Assembly: GCA_903813345.2 (NCBI GenBank)
Contig: CAIIXF020000002.1
Coordinates: 15,694,467-15,758,466 of the forward strand
Reading direction: 5' to 3'
Origin: Owenia fusiformis
Lineage: Eukaryota > Annelida > Polychaeta > Sabellida > Oweniidae
Length of the DNA stretch: 64,000 bases
Positions 1-13,600 of the stretch are shown here, one piece after another. The notes under the pieces are model-generated. The model had not been told where the DNA came from. It made no database searches and saw nothing but the letters and a program-made list of their open reading frames with translations. The position numbers were made by a program, and so were the translations under genes. How positions within the stretch are numbered: position 1 is the stretch's first letter; each line of letters begins with the position of its first letter.

Positions 1-1150
1 TCAGGAGATGATTTATCAGAACACCTCTTTATCAAATGCTTGAGAGGAATGTTTTCTTCACTGAATTCTGTTTTATTAAACCCATTACAGCAAAGGACTA
101 GACTAAAGTGCTCCCCTTGCTAAAAAATGGCTTAATATTGTTAATTCTGTTCAAAACCAATATTATCTTTACATTTGTTGAATCAAATAGACCACCCGTC
201 AAATATTTTGTAAACATTCAACATAAAACAAATATCAAATATTATTTTATTTGTGTTTTGAAATTGTTGCATTTTGAGCAACCAGATGGCAAAATTACAC
301 AAAAATGAACTATTGAAGTTTAATTTTTATTGTTTAGTAATGTTTGTTGTTATTTATCATTGTTTATTGTTAAATAGTGTTGCTTACATGTATATACAAA
401 ATAAACTATTTTAATTGTTAACAAAAGTAACAGGATGACATTCCAATTTTTCTGACAATATCATTCATTGCATAGAACATAAAAACGTCAGTCTGAACAA
501 ATTTGAAATCATATTACACAACAATCCATCTCTATAATATAAGGCAGATATCTGTTCACTCTGGTGGTCTAGGTTCTTAGAGATCTGGTCCAGCACCTGT
601 CCCATCTCTGATGTCATAATTGCTTCAAAATATCCCTCAAGCCATGCTTATTTCATTCATTTCTCCATGACAGTTTTCAGAGATGGCATAATTTCTTATA
701 TTTTTATATAATTTAGAGTATTAACTTCATGCCTGTTTGGTTTATTCCTTGCTGATTTCTCCCATTCCTGTTTTGTTTTGCATTTTCAAGCATGACCTCC
801 AAGTCCTGAACTATCTGGTATGTCAAACATATGGTATATGTATATGACCATGCAAGAGGCACTGGAGCAGCTGACAAAACAAAGTACAATGAATCCAAGT
901 AGGATCATCTCAATTTGCACAATGTTTGCACCATTGGTGGTATTTTGCCTGTTATTGCTGATCTTATCACTTTATTGAGAAGTTGTTTTACATGTTCATA
1001 GTACAACTGTTCAGAGATCTTCAAATGTTGCCCTAAGTACTTTCTACTTCATTCATTTCTAATACAGCCAATTAGCCTTGGTGCTGGAGCCTCCCCTGAA
1101 ATGTTTCTGATTACCTACAAAATTGCAACACCTGGTAATTTATTGCAAAG
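1..1150. other. Intergenic sequence with a decayed minus-strand reading frame
   Basis: No intact gene. On the minus strand between about 1030 and 700 a nearly open frame of more than 100 codons is interrupted by a single TGA; it contains ISEQLYYEHVKQLLNKVI and, after the stop, SYLDSLYFVLSAAP and YQIVQDLEVMLENAKQN. A second minus-strand stretch at about 650-520 reads EAIMTSEMGQVLDQISKN then LDHQSEQISALYYRDG. The composition looks protein-like (helical, charged), but I do not recognise a family. It may be a decayed transposon gene, a pseudogene, or exons of the next gene. Confidence 0.25.
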
Positions 1151-1161
1151 AGTTACAAAAG

Positions 1162-1517
1162 TGTGACGTGTCTATAACAATGAGAATACTTTATAACAAT
1201 TATGTGACAACTCTATTATAATGTGACTATTCTATAACAATTATGTGACTACTCTATAACAATATGACTACTCTATAGCAATTATGTGACTACTCTATTA
1301 TAATATGACTACTCTATAACAATTATGTGACAACTCTATAACAATGTGACTCCCTCTATAACAATTATTTGACTACTGTATTATAATGTGACTACTATAT
1401 AACAATGTGACTATTCCATAACAAAAATGTGACTACTCAATAACAATTATGTGACTAATCTGTAACAATGGGACTACTCTATAACAAGCATTTGACTAAT
1501 CTATAACAATGTGACTA
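1162..1517. repeat. Degenerate minisatellite
   Basis: About fifteen imperfect copies of a unit of roughly 16-25 bp built from TGTGACTACTCTATAACAAT, with variable insertion of an extra ATTA. Start and end are where the motif ceases to be recognisable. Confidence 0.9.
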
Positions 1518-4503
1518 CCTCTTGGTGGTGACACATAGAATAGTAAAATTTACAATTATAATCCTAACAATAATTCTCCTCATAAACAGATAATTATATC
1601 AGGACCCAATTGGGTACACATATAAATGCAAGGTTTTTGAACATTTTCGGTTCTCACATTGTAATTTGATTTTTTTAAATCCTACTCAAAGACCACCAAG
1701 GCTTGTGTACAACATTGTATCTAACAATTACATTGGAGAGTGGTATGAATGGAAACAGGAACACGTTCAGTGCCAGACCCTATTGTTTACTATATAAGCA
1801 AGAATTGCTATCACAACCAGCCTTGGAACAATTCATATGGGGGCCATGCTCTAATGCAAAAGTAGGAGGAATATAAGGGAATATATCAATAACTACTATG
1901 TATTCTATACTGTAACTGCACAAAAATGTTGACATATACTATTTTACAAAAACATCTAAGTATGACTTCTCTAAACTCATCTGTAAAGATTGCTATACGC
2001 TGATACATGCCAAGAAGTAAATTGATGGGCTAAGATTGGTTCTAGATTGCAAAATATATAAAAATACAAATGAAAGAATAATGTGAACAAACACAAAGTA
2101 TATAAAATGCAATAAAATCAGACACCCCATTCAAAGATATTGAATGAAATAAGCATGAGCAGAGACCATAACATAACAAGGCTAAGATCTTATTGTTTAT
2201 AGTTATATGTTTTGCAGCCACTCAAGATAACAAGTTATGGCTACTCTGGTAATAAAAATAAAAAGTCTGTTAGGCTTGAACCATATGAGGTAAAACTCTA
2301 AAAGAAATAGATTTTATTAAAAAAATTCAGTAGCACATTTCCATCTAATTTTTGGAGTTTAATCCACTAAGTAATTATTGATCTCCTATGAGTATTACCC
2401 TTTTGTCCTTTTTCATATGCCTAAGATAATTGTACATCAATCAATCACTCTGAGGATTAGGTGTGTGTGCAAATGTTTCTGTCCTTGAGTAACAACCTCC
2501 AGGGAACACCCTTTTCAATAAATCCTTCTGAAGAAGAGATCCTTCTCTGATCTACAATTAACCAATCAGATTGGGTCAATCAAAATCTAGCTTCCTAATC
2601 AGAAATGTGGTCATTAGAAACTGCAACTAGTTTTATTTACTCATTTTACTTTCATTTAAGATCCTACCCTACAGCATCTAAACTGAAAATCTATCTTTTA
2701 TATTCAGAGTTGAGTAATCATAACTAGAGTCTGGGCCTCAGGGTACAGAGTGATAATAAGAATACCACCAATTAAACACTCAAAACCTCTACCTTCTCAG
2801 GTGTGAATTCAATTAATGAGATAAAGGGCAAATCCTTAATAATCAAATGCTACCATGCATCATTCATAATGAATTGATATGATGACAGTTTAGCTCTATG
2901 CTTATCAGAGAAGTAGCAATTTCATGCAAATGGTCAAAATATGGAGTTGTGATTGCTAATGCTAGGATCAAAATGAATGCAATGAGAACAATAGAAAATA
3001 ACAATAAAACAAATATCAGGTATTGTTTTAATAGGACTTACTATTTATTTTTAAAATGGGTCTCTAAAGAAAATGGGCTTAATCTTTTGAATAATAGGTC
3101 CAAATTGACACAATAATTTTGGTTCTGAATGTACTGGAAAATGTTTAATATCAGAAATATGTAACAAAAAGTGTTAATTCCTATAGATTTTTTCCAGTAA
3201 TATTTTCTAGATATGATGATAAAAATTGTTCCATGTTCCCTTACTTCATAGTGCCCATGTTTGACCAGATTCGGCCAATTAAAACCAGCAGATGATCAAT
3301 TCATGTGTTATATCATATATTGGGTAATGGTTTCTTCACTTGAAACCTTCAATCATCAAACCAAGAATGAACTCAGGAAAATGGAGATTTGAATAGATGA
3401 AAAGATTGCAATGATTCAAACATTTTTCTTTTTTGAGTTTTGGGCTTCCGTTCACATTTTCTTGATATCACCATTTTTTGATTACCGTTCAATCCTATTA
3501 CTAAATTCAAGTAATTTCTATCTAAACAAACAACATAAATGTCTTAAATTTCAATTTTTTTTTTAATCTTTTTTAATCATTCCTTCCTAATTCTACTATT
3601 TCCCACTCCATTTTCTGTTTTAAAACAACAAGAGAAAGTTTTTACTCATTGGAAGCCAAGCCTCATCCTCCAATTTTAGAACACACCATTCACTTTGTTC
3701 AGATAATGTTTGAAGCCCTGCATTTGGAGAATGCCAAAGCTTCATCTTCTTATAGCATGATTTCACACATGGTGATAAGGCAATTAAGTCAACTAATTCA
3801 ATCAATTCTTACATCACAATACATACTCTTCACTGTAATGTTATTCTCTACCTGGTCTCATTCTGTAATATTATTATAGCAGAAATGAACCTGCTTGCTT
3901 ATTATGAATTTCTTGTTATGAGTCTCACAAATCTTGATTCACAAGGTTTCAGTTCTTTCAATTTCCAATTCTAGCCAAACAGAATGATGTGATGAGTATT
4001 AGAAATAGGAATGCTTGTTCTGTGTAATTGGAACAGTTCAGATACTAGCCTAATCCATTTTCATGCATTCTGAGGCATGATGCTCTTCCTAACTGATACC
4101 AATCTTGCCCAAAGCTATCCATATAAGGTAGTTTGAATATTAGGCTTCTTTCAGAGGCTCAAACATTTTAATGTTATAATTTTTCAAAATCTTTAAATTA
4201 TTCAAAAAATCCTTCACTTGAAAGTTAATCTGACAGGGGCTCAACATTATACATTTATACATATCTATGACATTTTGAACCAATGCACAGATACTGATTG
4301 TGCCTATGTTGCCCCCATCATACTGTTAGCTGCATGAGCTCATTGCATTCCTGGGATGTGGAAACTACACATTAATAAACCAATTCACTTTGTGTGGATG
4401 GCACAATCTTAAATGAGACTAAATGAGACATGACTCTAGCCTCTGACTCCACTATGTATTGGCAAGTCTGCAAATGTAAAATATCAAGAGTATTTACCTG
4501 GAG
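1518..4503. other. Sequence downstream of NAXD, no feature recognised
   Basis: AT-rich unique-looking DNA without a convincing exon on either strand. It should include the NAXD 3' UTR next to 4503; the nearest poly(A)-like hexamer I see on the minus strand is ATTAAA at 4167-4172. The open frames here are short and have no protein-like features. Confidence 0.4.
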
Positions 4504-4669
4504 CTATTGCCAGCATGAATCAATACGGATTTTACTTAAATAGTCAATCATATCAGAGGTCATCATGCTCCGTCCTTTATCAGAGAATGTCCAATGCGCA
4601 ACAGATCTTGTAAGTTGACATGCCGCATACGCCCCTACTAGTGCAGGGCCAGTCTCATTTACAACGGGC
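4504..4669 (-). CDS. NAXD: NAXD last coding exon and stop codon
   Basis: Acceptor GCAG at 4670-4673. It encodes [36 protein letters not shown] and [18 protein letters not shown], followed by TAG (4504-4506 on the plus strand). AAC.LTR and H..F...GRS(M/T)(M/T)TSDMI are the conserved C-terminal block of the family. Confidence 0.96.
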
Positions 4670-7600
4670 CTGCAAAGTTAAAAGAACATTGTTAGTTTGC
4701 CTCTTGTCATTAATGTGAGTTATCTCTATAATTATTCCACTAAAATATATATTGTAAACAGATTCATATATGTTAACTAAAAATACTTCACTTTTACTTG
4801 TATACTGTGCCCCTCTACTTGGCTAATCTCATTAACTATCAAGGATTGTTTCATAGTATATGCCTGTAACCAGGAAAGCCACTCTGAAGCCTACAGAAAT
4901 GAAAGGTGGCTTCCCTCACACTAGGAAAAAGGGCCTCGATTTTGAAAATGAGGACTCAAAATTTTTTAATGGGTGCTAATTTTCAAAATGGGCCCAAAAT
5001 TCTGAACAATGGGTATTCAAAATTGCATATTAGTAAAGAGAAATTTTGTTCCAATATTTTATCTGTAACAAATCATACTGTCCAACATGCTGTCCAACAT
5101 TACAAATTAAGCCATCAACTAATATTAATTGCCATTGTTCTAAGGTGATTAAAACTCTATGTCCAGTAATTGTACATCTAATTAGGTCACGACACACTGC
5201 ATTCTAGCATGACAAGAACATGGAAACTACATCAAAGGGTTAATTGAGGATTAATTTAATGTTTCATGAATCATAAATTGTTCCACAGATTATGGTTCTG
5301 ATTTTCTCATGTAAATTGCAATAATTTTCATCCCTTATATTTCCCACAATAATTTTTAGAAACTAGATTGAAACAAAATTAATTAAATAAAAGGGCACAT
5401 ATATAAAACTTCAGATATCTATACTTTTCATTTGAATTCAATATTATTTAAACTAAATAACATAAGATAAAAGTGATATTGTATAAGTTTTCATGTAACC
5501 CTTGCTTAATATTGTTCTCAAAACTTTCCTCCACACATGTTCTGCCTGTTTTTTCTCTAAAAGGTCAAAAGCAAGCATTGGTGAAAATATTTGTTTTGTA
5601 GTTCTGTAGTTTTTGAAAATACATGTACTGATAAAAGACACATAATTCTCAATAATATATTTGTTTATCTCTGATTTAAATGGATTATTCACCATATCTA
5701 TTGCTTTTTCTAATCTGAAAACACCTATGAGAAACTGTTCCTTCAGGATTCACTTTAGACGTAGTCTCACTATAATGACTTACTTATTCATAGCCATGTT
5801 TGCCCAGTGTTGGAAGGTCCCCATAGCTCCAGACAAGATGTCCCCCTGTCCCCCACAGCGCCGAGGACAGCCCTTGGGGTTGTCACATATCAAAGCTGAA
5901 ATAAGATTTAAAAAATTGATTTATTTAGTGATATTGGTGTACACAATACAACAGAGTAAAACCTTTATATTGGAACACCTCTCTTTTCTGAACAACTCTC
6001 CCATTTTTTATTTTCCAGTTGAATTCAATGTATCTTTACATGGAGCCCTGCAAATCCAAACACCATAATTCCGAGTAGAGTTCAGATCACACAGGTCTCA
6101 CAAGTCAGGGATCCGAAAACAGGGATCCGAATTCCAGTAAGAGTAATAGATAAAACCATCCTCTACAAGATAAGAGGGGGGGGGCAACAAAGGTGATTCA
6201 TAGATTTCTCTTATTAGACTGTAACCCATTCTGTAGAAGTGCTCTAGAAATGCAACCTTCCTTACATGGAAGGTTTCACATTCCAACCTATTTCAAACCA
6301 TCTGTATGATTATGGGAGACACTTTCTGGGTAGTTGGACTTCATGTAGGGGTGGCAGACGGCCCTCGGGTCAATTTATACCCCTACCCCCAAAATACCAT
6401 GGGGGTACTTAAATACCACCAAATAAAAATAATACTAATGCATGTCAGATATTCATTGTCTTGTATCGGGTTGGGCATATAATGGTTAGTAAATGCCAGA
6501 AATTTCCAATCTCTAACTTATATGGTTACCATAGAAACAGTAATTATATCTCGAAATATTCTCAATTTGACCCCCTCCCAAATGTGTCCCTTTGTTCTCA
6601 AAGTGAAATATTTCCAAATATGTTTGGATTTTATGGCTGCTACTTTGTCAAAATTTGTAATAATATGGCTATATTAACACTAAAACACTTAAAAGTTGAT
6701 ATAATGATCCTATAAATCAATAATAATTATCAAATATAGTCTCACATAGCTGCTTTCAGGGAAAAGTGGGCGTAGCACATTTTGGTACTTGTGCACTTGT
6801 TGCAGCATTAAATGAAAAATGCAGATTACACGAACAATAATTGACATTTAATTAGCATCTACTAATGTTGTGTAACATTGTAATATGTTCATTATCATTG
6901 TTAGACACTTTAAATATTTTATATAAGTGTTATCCTGACCCTTCCCTATCATAGGTCATCAATGGTCAAATGAACTTTTAGTTTAAGTCTTATAGGGTCC
7001 TCAGTCTTTTAAGTCAGTCAAGAGTCAAGTCTTACTTATTCATTGACTTGTTCCTAGAATATGAATAGATAAGTTTAAGTCATCTAGAGCTATGAGTTAC
7101 AATTAATTAATATGTTTATTTAACAGGGTTCAATGTTTAGAACCATTTTACCATGTTTACTGCAATTGAAAAGTAATAATGAACAGTTCAATCCTTTCGG
7201 TATGATATGTAATGCTGGTGTGAATTGCATAACATTTATGACTTGGATTAAACTTAAATGAACTAATATAACTCTTGCTATTAACCCTTCCCTAATATCC
7301 TTCACATAACCTCTAAATCATCTTCATATCCATGGCCTAAATGGGAAAGGAGGGAGGGGTTACAAATAGTGACCGAGGATAATTTGAATCAAAGCAAGAA
7401 GATGAAATACTCAAAACTAGAAAGATGGGAGACCATTTATACCCTTCCTAATATTTTGCCTAATACATAACACTAAGATCTATTTTGTCAGACACTCGCT
7501 GATTCTTTTATCAATACCTCAACATCAGGCAATGCATACCATGGATTAAAGATAATACTTGATTCTAATCTGGCAAAATAAATTTTTCGTATGAATTGCA

Positions 7601-10600
7601 TAGAGCATCATTTTGCAGTTATAATAAAATGAATCCATTCATTCATTGGCTCATAGTTAACAAAAAAGCTATTCTCTGGAAGGTACAGTATAATTTCTAT
7701 TAGTGTTTAGCAAAATAATTGCAAGATAAACAATTTACACATGTTTCTGATATGCTGTATTTTCAATGATGCCTTCAATAGTGGTTCGGTATATGTTTTT
7801 GAAATACTTCAAATAATTCCTAAACAAATCTGTTTAGTGTATGAAATCAAAAAAAGTAGTTACATTTGTGATATTAGGATAATCCCTTGGCGAATATAGT
7901 ATATCTTCCCTCAGGACCTAAGGCCTTTGGCCAATAGAACATATCTTCCCTCGGGACCTACGACCCTTGGCCAGATATATTATATTGGCCTTTGGATAAT
8001 TCCAATATCCTGAACCTCATAGAGGATAATCTCTATTTGTCTTCATCAATTATTATTATACATATAAATCGGGATATAGATATAACCTAAAGTAAGAAAT
8101 CACATTCTCTAACCAGTAATATTTAATTTTAAAATTGGTAAATGATGATTTTGTCACAATGGAATTGATGACCATGATTTATTTGAGAATAAAACAGACA
8201 AAACAAAGGCTAATTTTGGTGAAACATAAATATTTTAAAATTCCTTGTTTTTCATCATTATAACTTCAATCTCCAAACCCCAAAAAAATGAGTGTAACAA
8301 ATTGTTTCAAGTTAAAGTATGCCTTTCATGAGCAAACTAGTAATCTTGTTGGATATTTTTCCTTGACAATGCCTTATAAATCTTATTCATCTATATACAA
8401 ACTACTAGATTCCAAATGTTATTTTACAGGATAGGTGTTCATGAAAGTAACACTAAACATCAATTTTGTCATAAACTGAACAATGCAGCTAATTGATTCT
8501 CCCATCTAAGCAATGGAGCCTCTTTTAATATATTGTAATTTCAAAATTGCCTCTAATTCAAGTTCTTCAATCAAATCTAAAATGGACACAACTGGTAATA
8601 CCTTTATACCATATGAGTAGAATGTTTGCTTCTTTCAAATTCATGCTTTCGTTAGAAACATTGATATCACTAATTCATAGTTTTGATTCATATTTAAAAT
8701 GGTGTGCATTATATATGAGGTTTAATTAATGGGAGGTTTCTGATACAGGGAAATACAATATATCTGAAGGAAATACAATATACCTCCCTGAGGGATCGAG
8801 GGTTATACCTTGTACCCAAAATGATTTATCATATACTAAAATACGAAAATATAAGAAATTGCACAGAATGAAATTCCTGCAGGGGATTACTGAGCGGGTG
8901 ATAAACCTGGAGATACACGGAGGTTATCCTATATGAGGTTCAGGATATTGGGATTATCCTGAGGCAAATACAATATATCTGCCAGAGGGCCGAGGGCGAT
9001 TATGATGTATTGAGCAGATATACTATATCTGCCCGCTCGGAGCGGGACGTAAAGCTATATCCGCCAGCTGATGAAATATAAGTTTTACAAACCTGCTTTA
9101 TGTACCTGAAACATGTCCAAGTATGGGAAAAAGCGGAATATGCAGTACATGTATATCCCCACTCACCTAAGGTATCAATTATATTCATGCATTTTATTTA
9201 CCTATAACACTAAGTATAGGATAAATAACTTTTACTGACAAATTATATAAGTACATGATTACATTAGTCACCACTACTCACTAAAAGGTTAACTTATTGC
9301 ATGAAGAAATGTAATTCTACCTGAAGATTTCAAATATGATATCACTTATTTGACTGAATTTTGAATTTTTAATGATGAAAAGGAAGATTATTTCTCCTTG
9401 CATCTAAGTCTATTTCATTGTACAAGTCAACAATGAATAAGGCAAATACATTTCACTGGCATCCCTGAATCATTTAGATTCCTTGCACTTTTAAAATCAT
9501 CAATAATTCATATAGGGTTCAACTATCGAATAATGAAAACGTTGCAAATGATGTGATAGAAGTTTTTATACTATTTAGCTTGGAAATATTGCTGAAGTAT
9601 AGTTTAAATGTGATTTTAGGAGATTAAATGTTCTACTGAGGAACTTTGATTATATTCAATTTTCTATAATCTTTAACTTTCCGAAAAAGGTCGGGCTAAA
9701 TTCTCATTGAAAATCTTAATGTTGACATCCTAAATGTTGAATTCCTTTGATTGTCATGAATTTAAGGTTCACACAAAATCTGAAGATCATCTAGTTTCAA
9801 ACACAATCTGAATCTCATTCAGTTTGATGCAAAAGCAGTTTTACTTTAATCCAAAATAACAAATATGGTCAATCAATATGTGTCTATTAGATGCTAGTGT
9901 GTAGTCCAACCAGCAAAAGTGCTGCCATCTACCTATCCATTCATCAGTTTAGCACCCACCTAATAAGGTCAGTACTCCTGGTAAAGCTTTTGTACCTTGT
10001 CTATGGTAAAAATAAATCAAAAAGAAATGTTAACTTGACACGATTGGTGATGCCAACCTTGAAGGGTGTAGGGATAAAGGGAAGGGTCAGGATAACACTT
10101 ATATAAAATATTTAAAGTGTCTTATAATGATAATGAACATATTACAATGTTACAGAACATTAGTAGATGCTAATTAAATGTCAATTGTTGTTAGTATAAT
10201 ATGTATTTTTCATTTAATGCTGCAACAAGTACACACGTACCAAAAAGTGCCACGCCCACTTTTCCCTAAAAGCAGCTATGTGTGACTATATTTGATAAAT
10301 ATTATTGATTTATAGGATCATTATGTAAACTTTTCAGTGTTTAAATGTTAAAATATACATATTGATACAATTTTTGACAAAGAAGCAGCCATAAAATCCA
10401 AACAGATTTGCAAATATTTCACTTTGAGATCAAAAGGACACATTTGGGAGGGGGTCAAATTGAGAATATTTCAAGATATAAATACTGTTTCTATGGTAAC
10501 CATATCAGTAAGAGATTGGAATTTTCTGGCACTTACTAACCATAACATGCCCTACCCAATATAAAACAATGAATATCTGACATACATTAGTATTCTTTTT

Positions 10601-13600
10601 ATTGAGTGGTATTAAAGTACCCCCATGGTTTTTTGGGGGTAGGGGTATACATTTGTCTGAGGGCCGTCTGCCACCCCTATAGAAAGTCCAACTACCCAGA
10701 AAGTGTCCAGTATAATCATACAGATGGTTTGAAATAGGTTGGAATGTGTAACCTTCCATGTAAGGAAGGAGTTACAATTATCAGAGTGGGCCGCAGTCTA
10801 TATATTAGGCAACACATAAGTGGCACTAAAATCAGGGCAAGCATACAAATGCATTCTCATATAGCCTTTCTACTACCCAGGAAGCTAGTATTTGTCAAAC
10901 CTCTACTGTTGGAGTCAATGTGTAATCCAATTACAAATATAACAGGAAAGATTCAATATTGGACTTAGAACTAGAAATTCCAGACAATTGCCAGATACAC
11001 TTCAAAATCTGTAAGAACTTCAGGAAATTCAGGAAAATAATCCAACATATTTTTTTATTTGAATTAACTAGCATTATATTTCCATTTTGTAAGAATATTT
11101 GTAATCAGCCAAAATACTCCTCCACTTATTCCATCTGCCTCCAAATATGTAACATCAAAAAATTAAAGAAATCTATGTTGCAAAATTACATAAACATTTG
11201 GTAAATATAACATAGAAGGCACACATTATTTTAATACAGTTTCATTTCCTCATTGTATTGACTAATCTTTAATGATATTTATCAGTAATTGAATATCATT
11301 TGACTTTTATTAAGAGATTGTTTGTTCGCCAAATGCATTGTCACAGTGAATTTAAAAAGGATTCTAACTGGTAGATTTTTTCATCACAATGGTGTCTGAT
11401 TACTTATAGTAAACCTAGTAAATCATCCACTTAGAATCCAATTAAACATAATCCTAAAAATGTATTTGAATTCATGAAATATAGTAGTTTCGATTTAAAG
11501 GTAATCCCGAGCACAAAACCTTTATTAAATTTTTTAGAAATTTGTACTGTTTGCTAATATAAAATGAAAACAAACATGAGTGAAAATGTAAAACAACACT
11601 TGCAATAACATGAGAATCGTCATATATGAGAATCACATACCAATAGACTAAACACACAGAGTATTTAGAAAGTCAATAGGATAATTCAATAAGCTTTTGG
11701 TGTTCACTTTTTCAGACAGATTGCTCTATTTGTCTGTTTGACTATCACATCTGTTGAGCATTGACAATTGTTCAAACTGACTTCAACAACATCTCCTAGT
11801 TCAGTTGTCACCTAAAGTTGTCCAATTAGTGAACGGGATCTAAATTTGGTGAGGTAAGGCAGATTTGAGTAAAAAGCAAAACATCACTACCAAAAAGTTC
11901 ATTTTCACAATCTTAATTGAAAAAACATCTGAATTAACATTTTTCTATACATAATATCTAAGTGACACAACTGCCTCTATCAATTGCCTGGCTTTGCCCA
12001 TGCTCATGCCTTTATCACATACAAGTGGCAATGTGTGATATGAATCCATCATCTCCAATCATAATCATCATTTAAAATTAGTTAACCTAAAACATCTTCA
12101 TTTCAATTACAAATATACGGATATACTGTACTTAACTTATTACATGTGTAATCTTAGTGCTAGTCAAATACTGCAAACTTATGGAATACTCTTCCATGGG
12201 TTCATGTTGACTTTTTATTGATGTTTATTGAATTAGAAAATGATCATAGGCACTAAAGAAGCAAGTACGCATTGACCAATATGGTTTCCTATTACATGCA
12301 GATAATACTGACTCTGCTTTAATCCTTGGCTAAGTCTATTGATCAGGAAATGAAAATTGATTTCATTTGAGAATTCAAGTCACGATGATGTCTTTGCTTT
12401 TACTGAAATGATCAAAATGACCAAACAAAGCTTATTAGAATAGTTGCTCCTAGTTAACAAATCTCCGGTTAAGAAATCTGAGATTAATTTTCAATTAGTT
12501 CATTGTTTAACTTAAATGGTATTTCAAAGCACTTTAACATTAACCACCAAACTTGAAAGGATTCTGCGGCACAATTGCAGAATGTCAAAAGGGATGTTGT
12601 CCAGTTGCGTCAACAATTTGTAGAAGATGAAGAAGAATGAAGTTGATATCAGTATAGTACTAAAGGAGAGGGAGTAAATTATGATTTTATCAGTGAAGAA
12701 AAAAATCAAGTGAAACATTTTGAAATGTTGTTATATGGGAGAGGAGGGGGTTAAACAATAGTGAACAATACTGTCATACGTAGGACTGAAGTAAGTAATT
12801 TCCTAGGGGTGCTTATCGATGAACATCTTTCCTGGAAGCCTCACATAAGACATGTTGAAACAAAAATATCAAAGACTTTGGCAGTACTCCATAGAGTCAA
12901 ACAAAACTTAGATTACAAAGCACTAAAAATGATATACTACTCTCTTATTTATTCTTACATCAATTACAATATTATAATCTGGGGGAATGTTCCACCTTCA
13001 TACCTACTTAAAATCCATAGATTACAAAAACAATTCATAAGAATACTTTTTAATAACTGTAAGCCTAGAGATAATACAGCCCCTTATTTTAAAGAGGCCA
13101 GCATACTAAACATCTTCCAAATTGTTGAACTTAACACTGCTCTCTATGTATTTAAATGTGTTAAAGGCATCAATAAAACTTATGAGAGACAATTTAATAA
13201 CTACTTCACCCCAAATAGAGAAATTCATGAACACCTGACAAGACAGCAATTAAAACTGAGACCTTCGAAATTTAGAACTAATATTGGACAATTTTCTATC
13301 AGTAAACAGGGACCTGATTCCTGGAATAATCTCACAGATGACCTGCAACACATTAACTCTCCTTCTAAATTTAAAAGTAAATTGAAATTAAAATTGTTGT
13401 CATGAAGTATATGTTCAATCCAATACACTATTATTTTGACCATTCAGCAATATATTTTAGTGTGAAATTATATACTGTTTCTTGCAATTTTCAAGTATCT
13501 AATCTAGGTACATCACCTTTCATTCTGGCACAAAGCAAAATTTTATTTTACATATCCTTGCCATATGAGCGAACAGGCCTCGGAGAGGGGGTAGGTACAG

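Noticed and set aside
1162-1517. CRISPR-like regular spacing of TGTGACTACTCTATAACAAT
   Set aside because: There are no unique spacers; it is a degenerate minisatellite in animal DNA.
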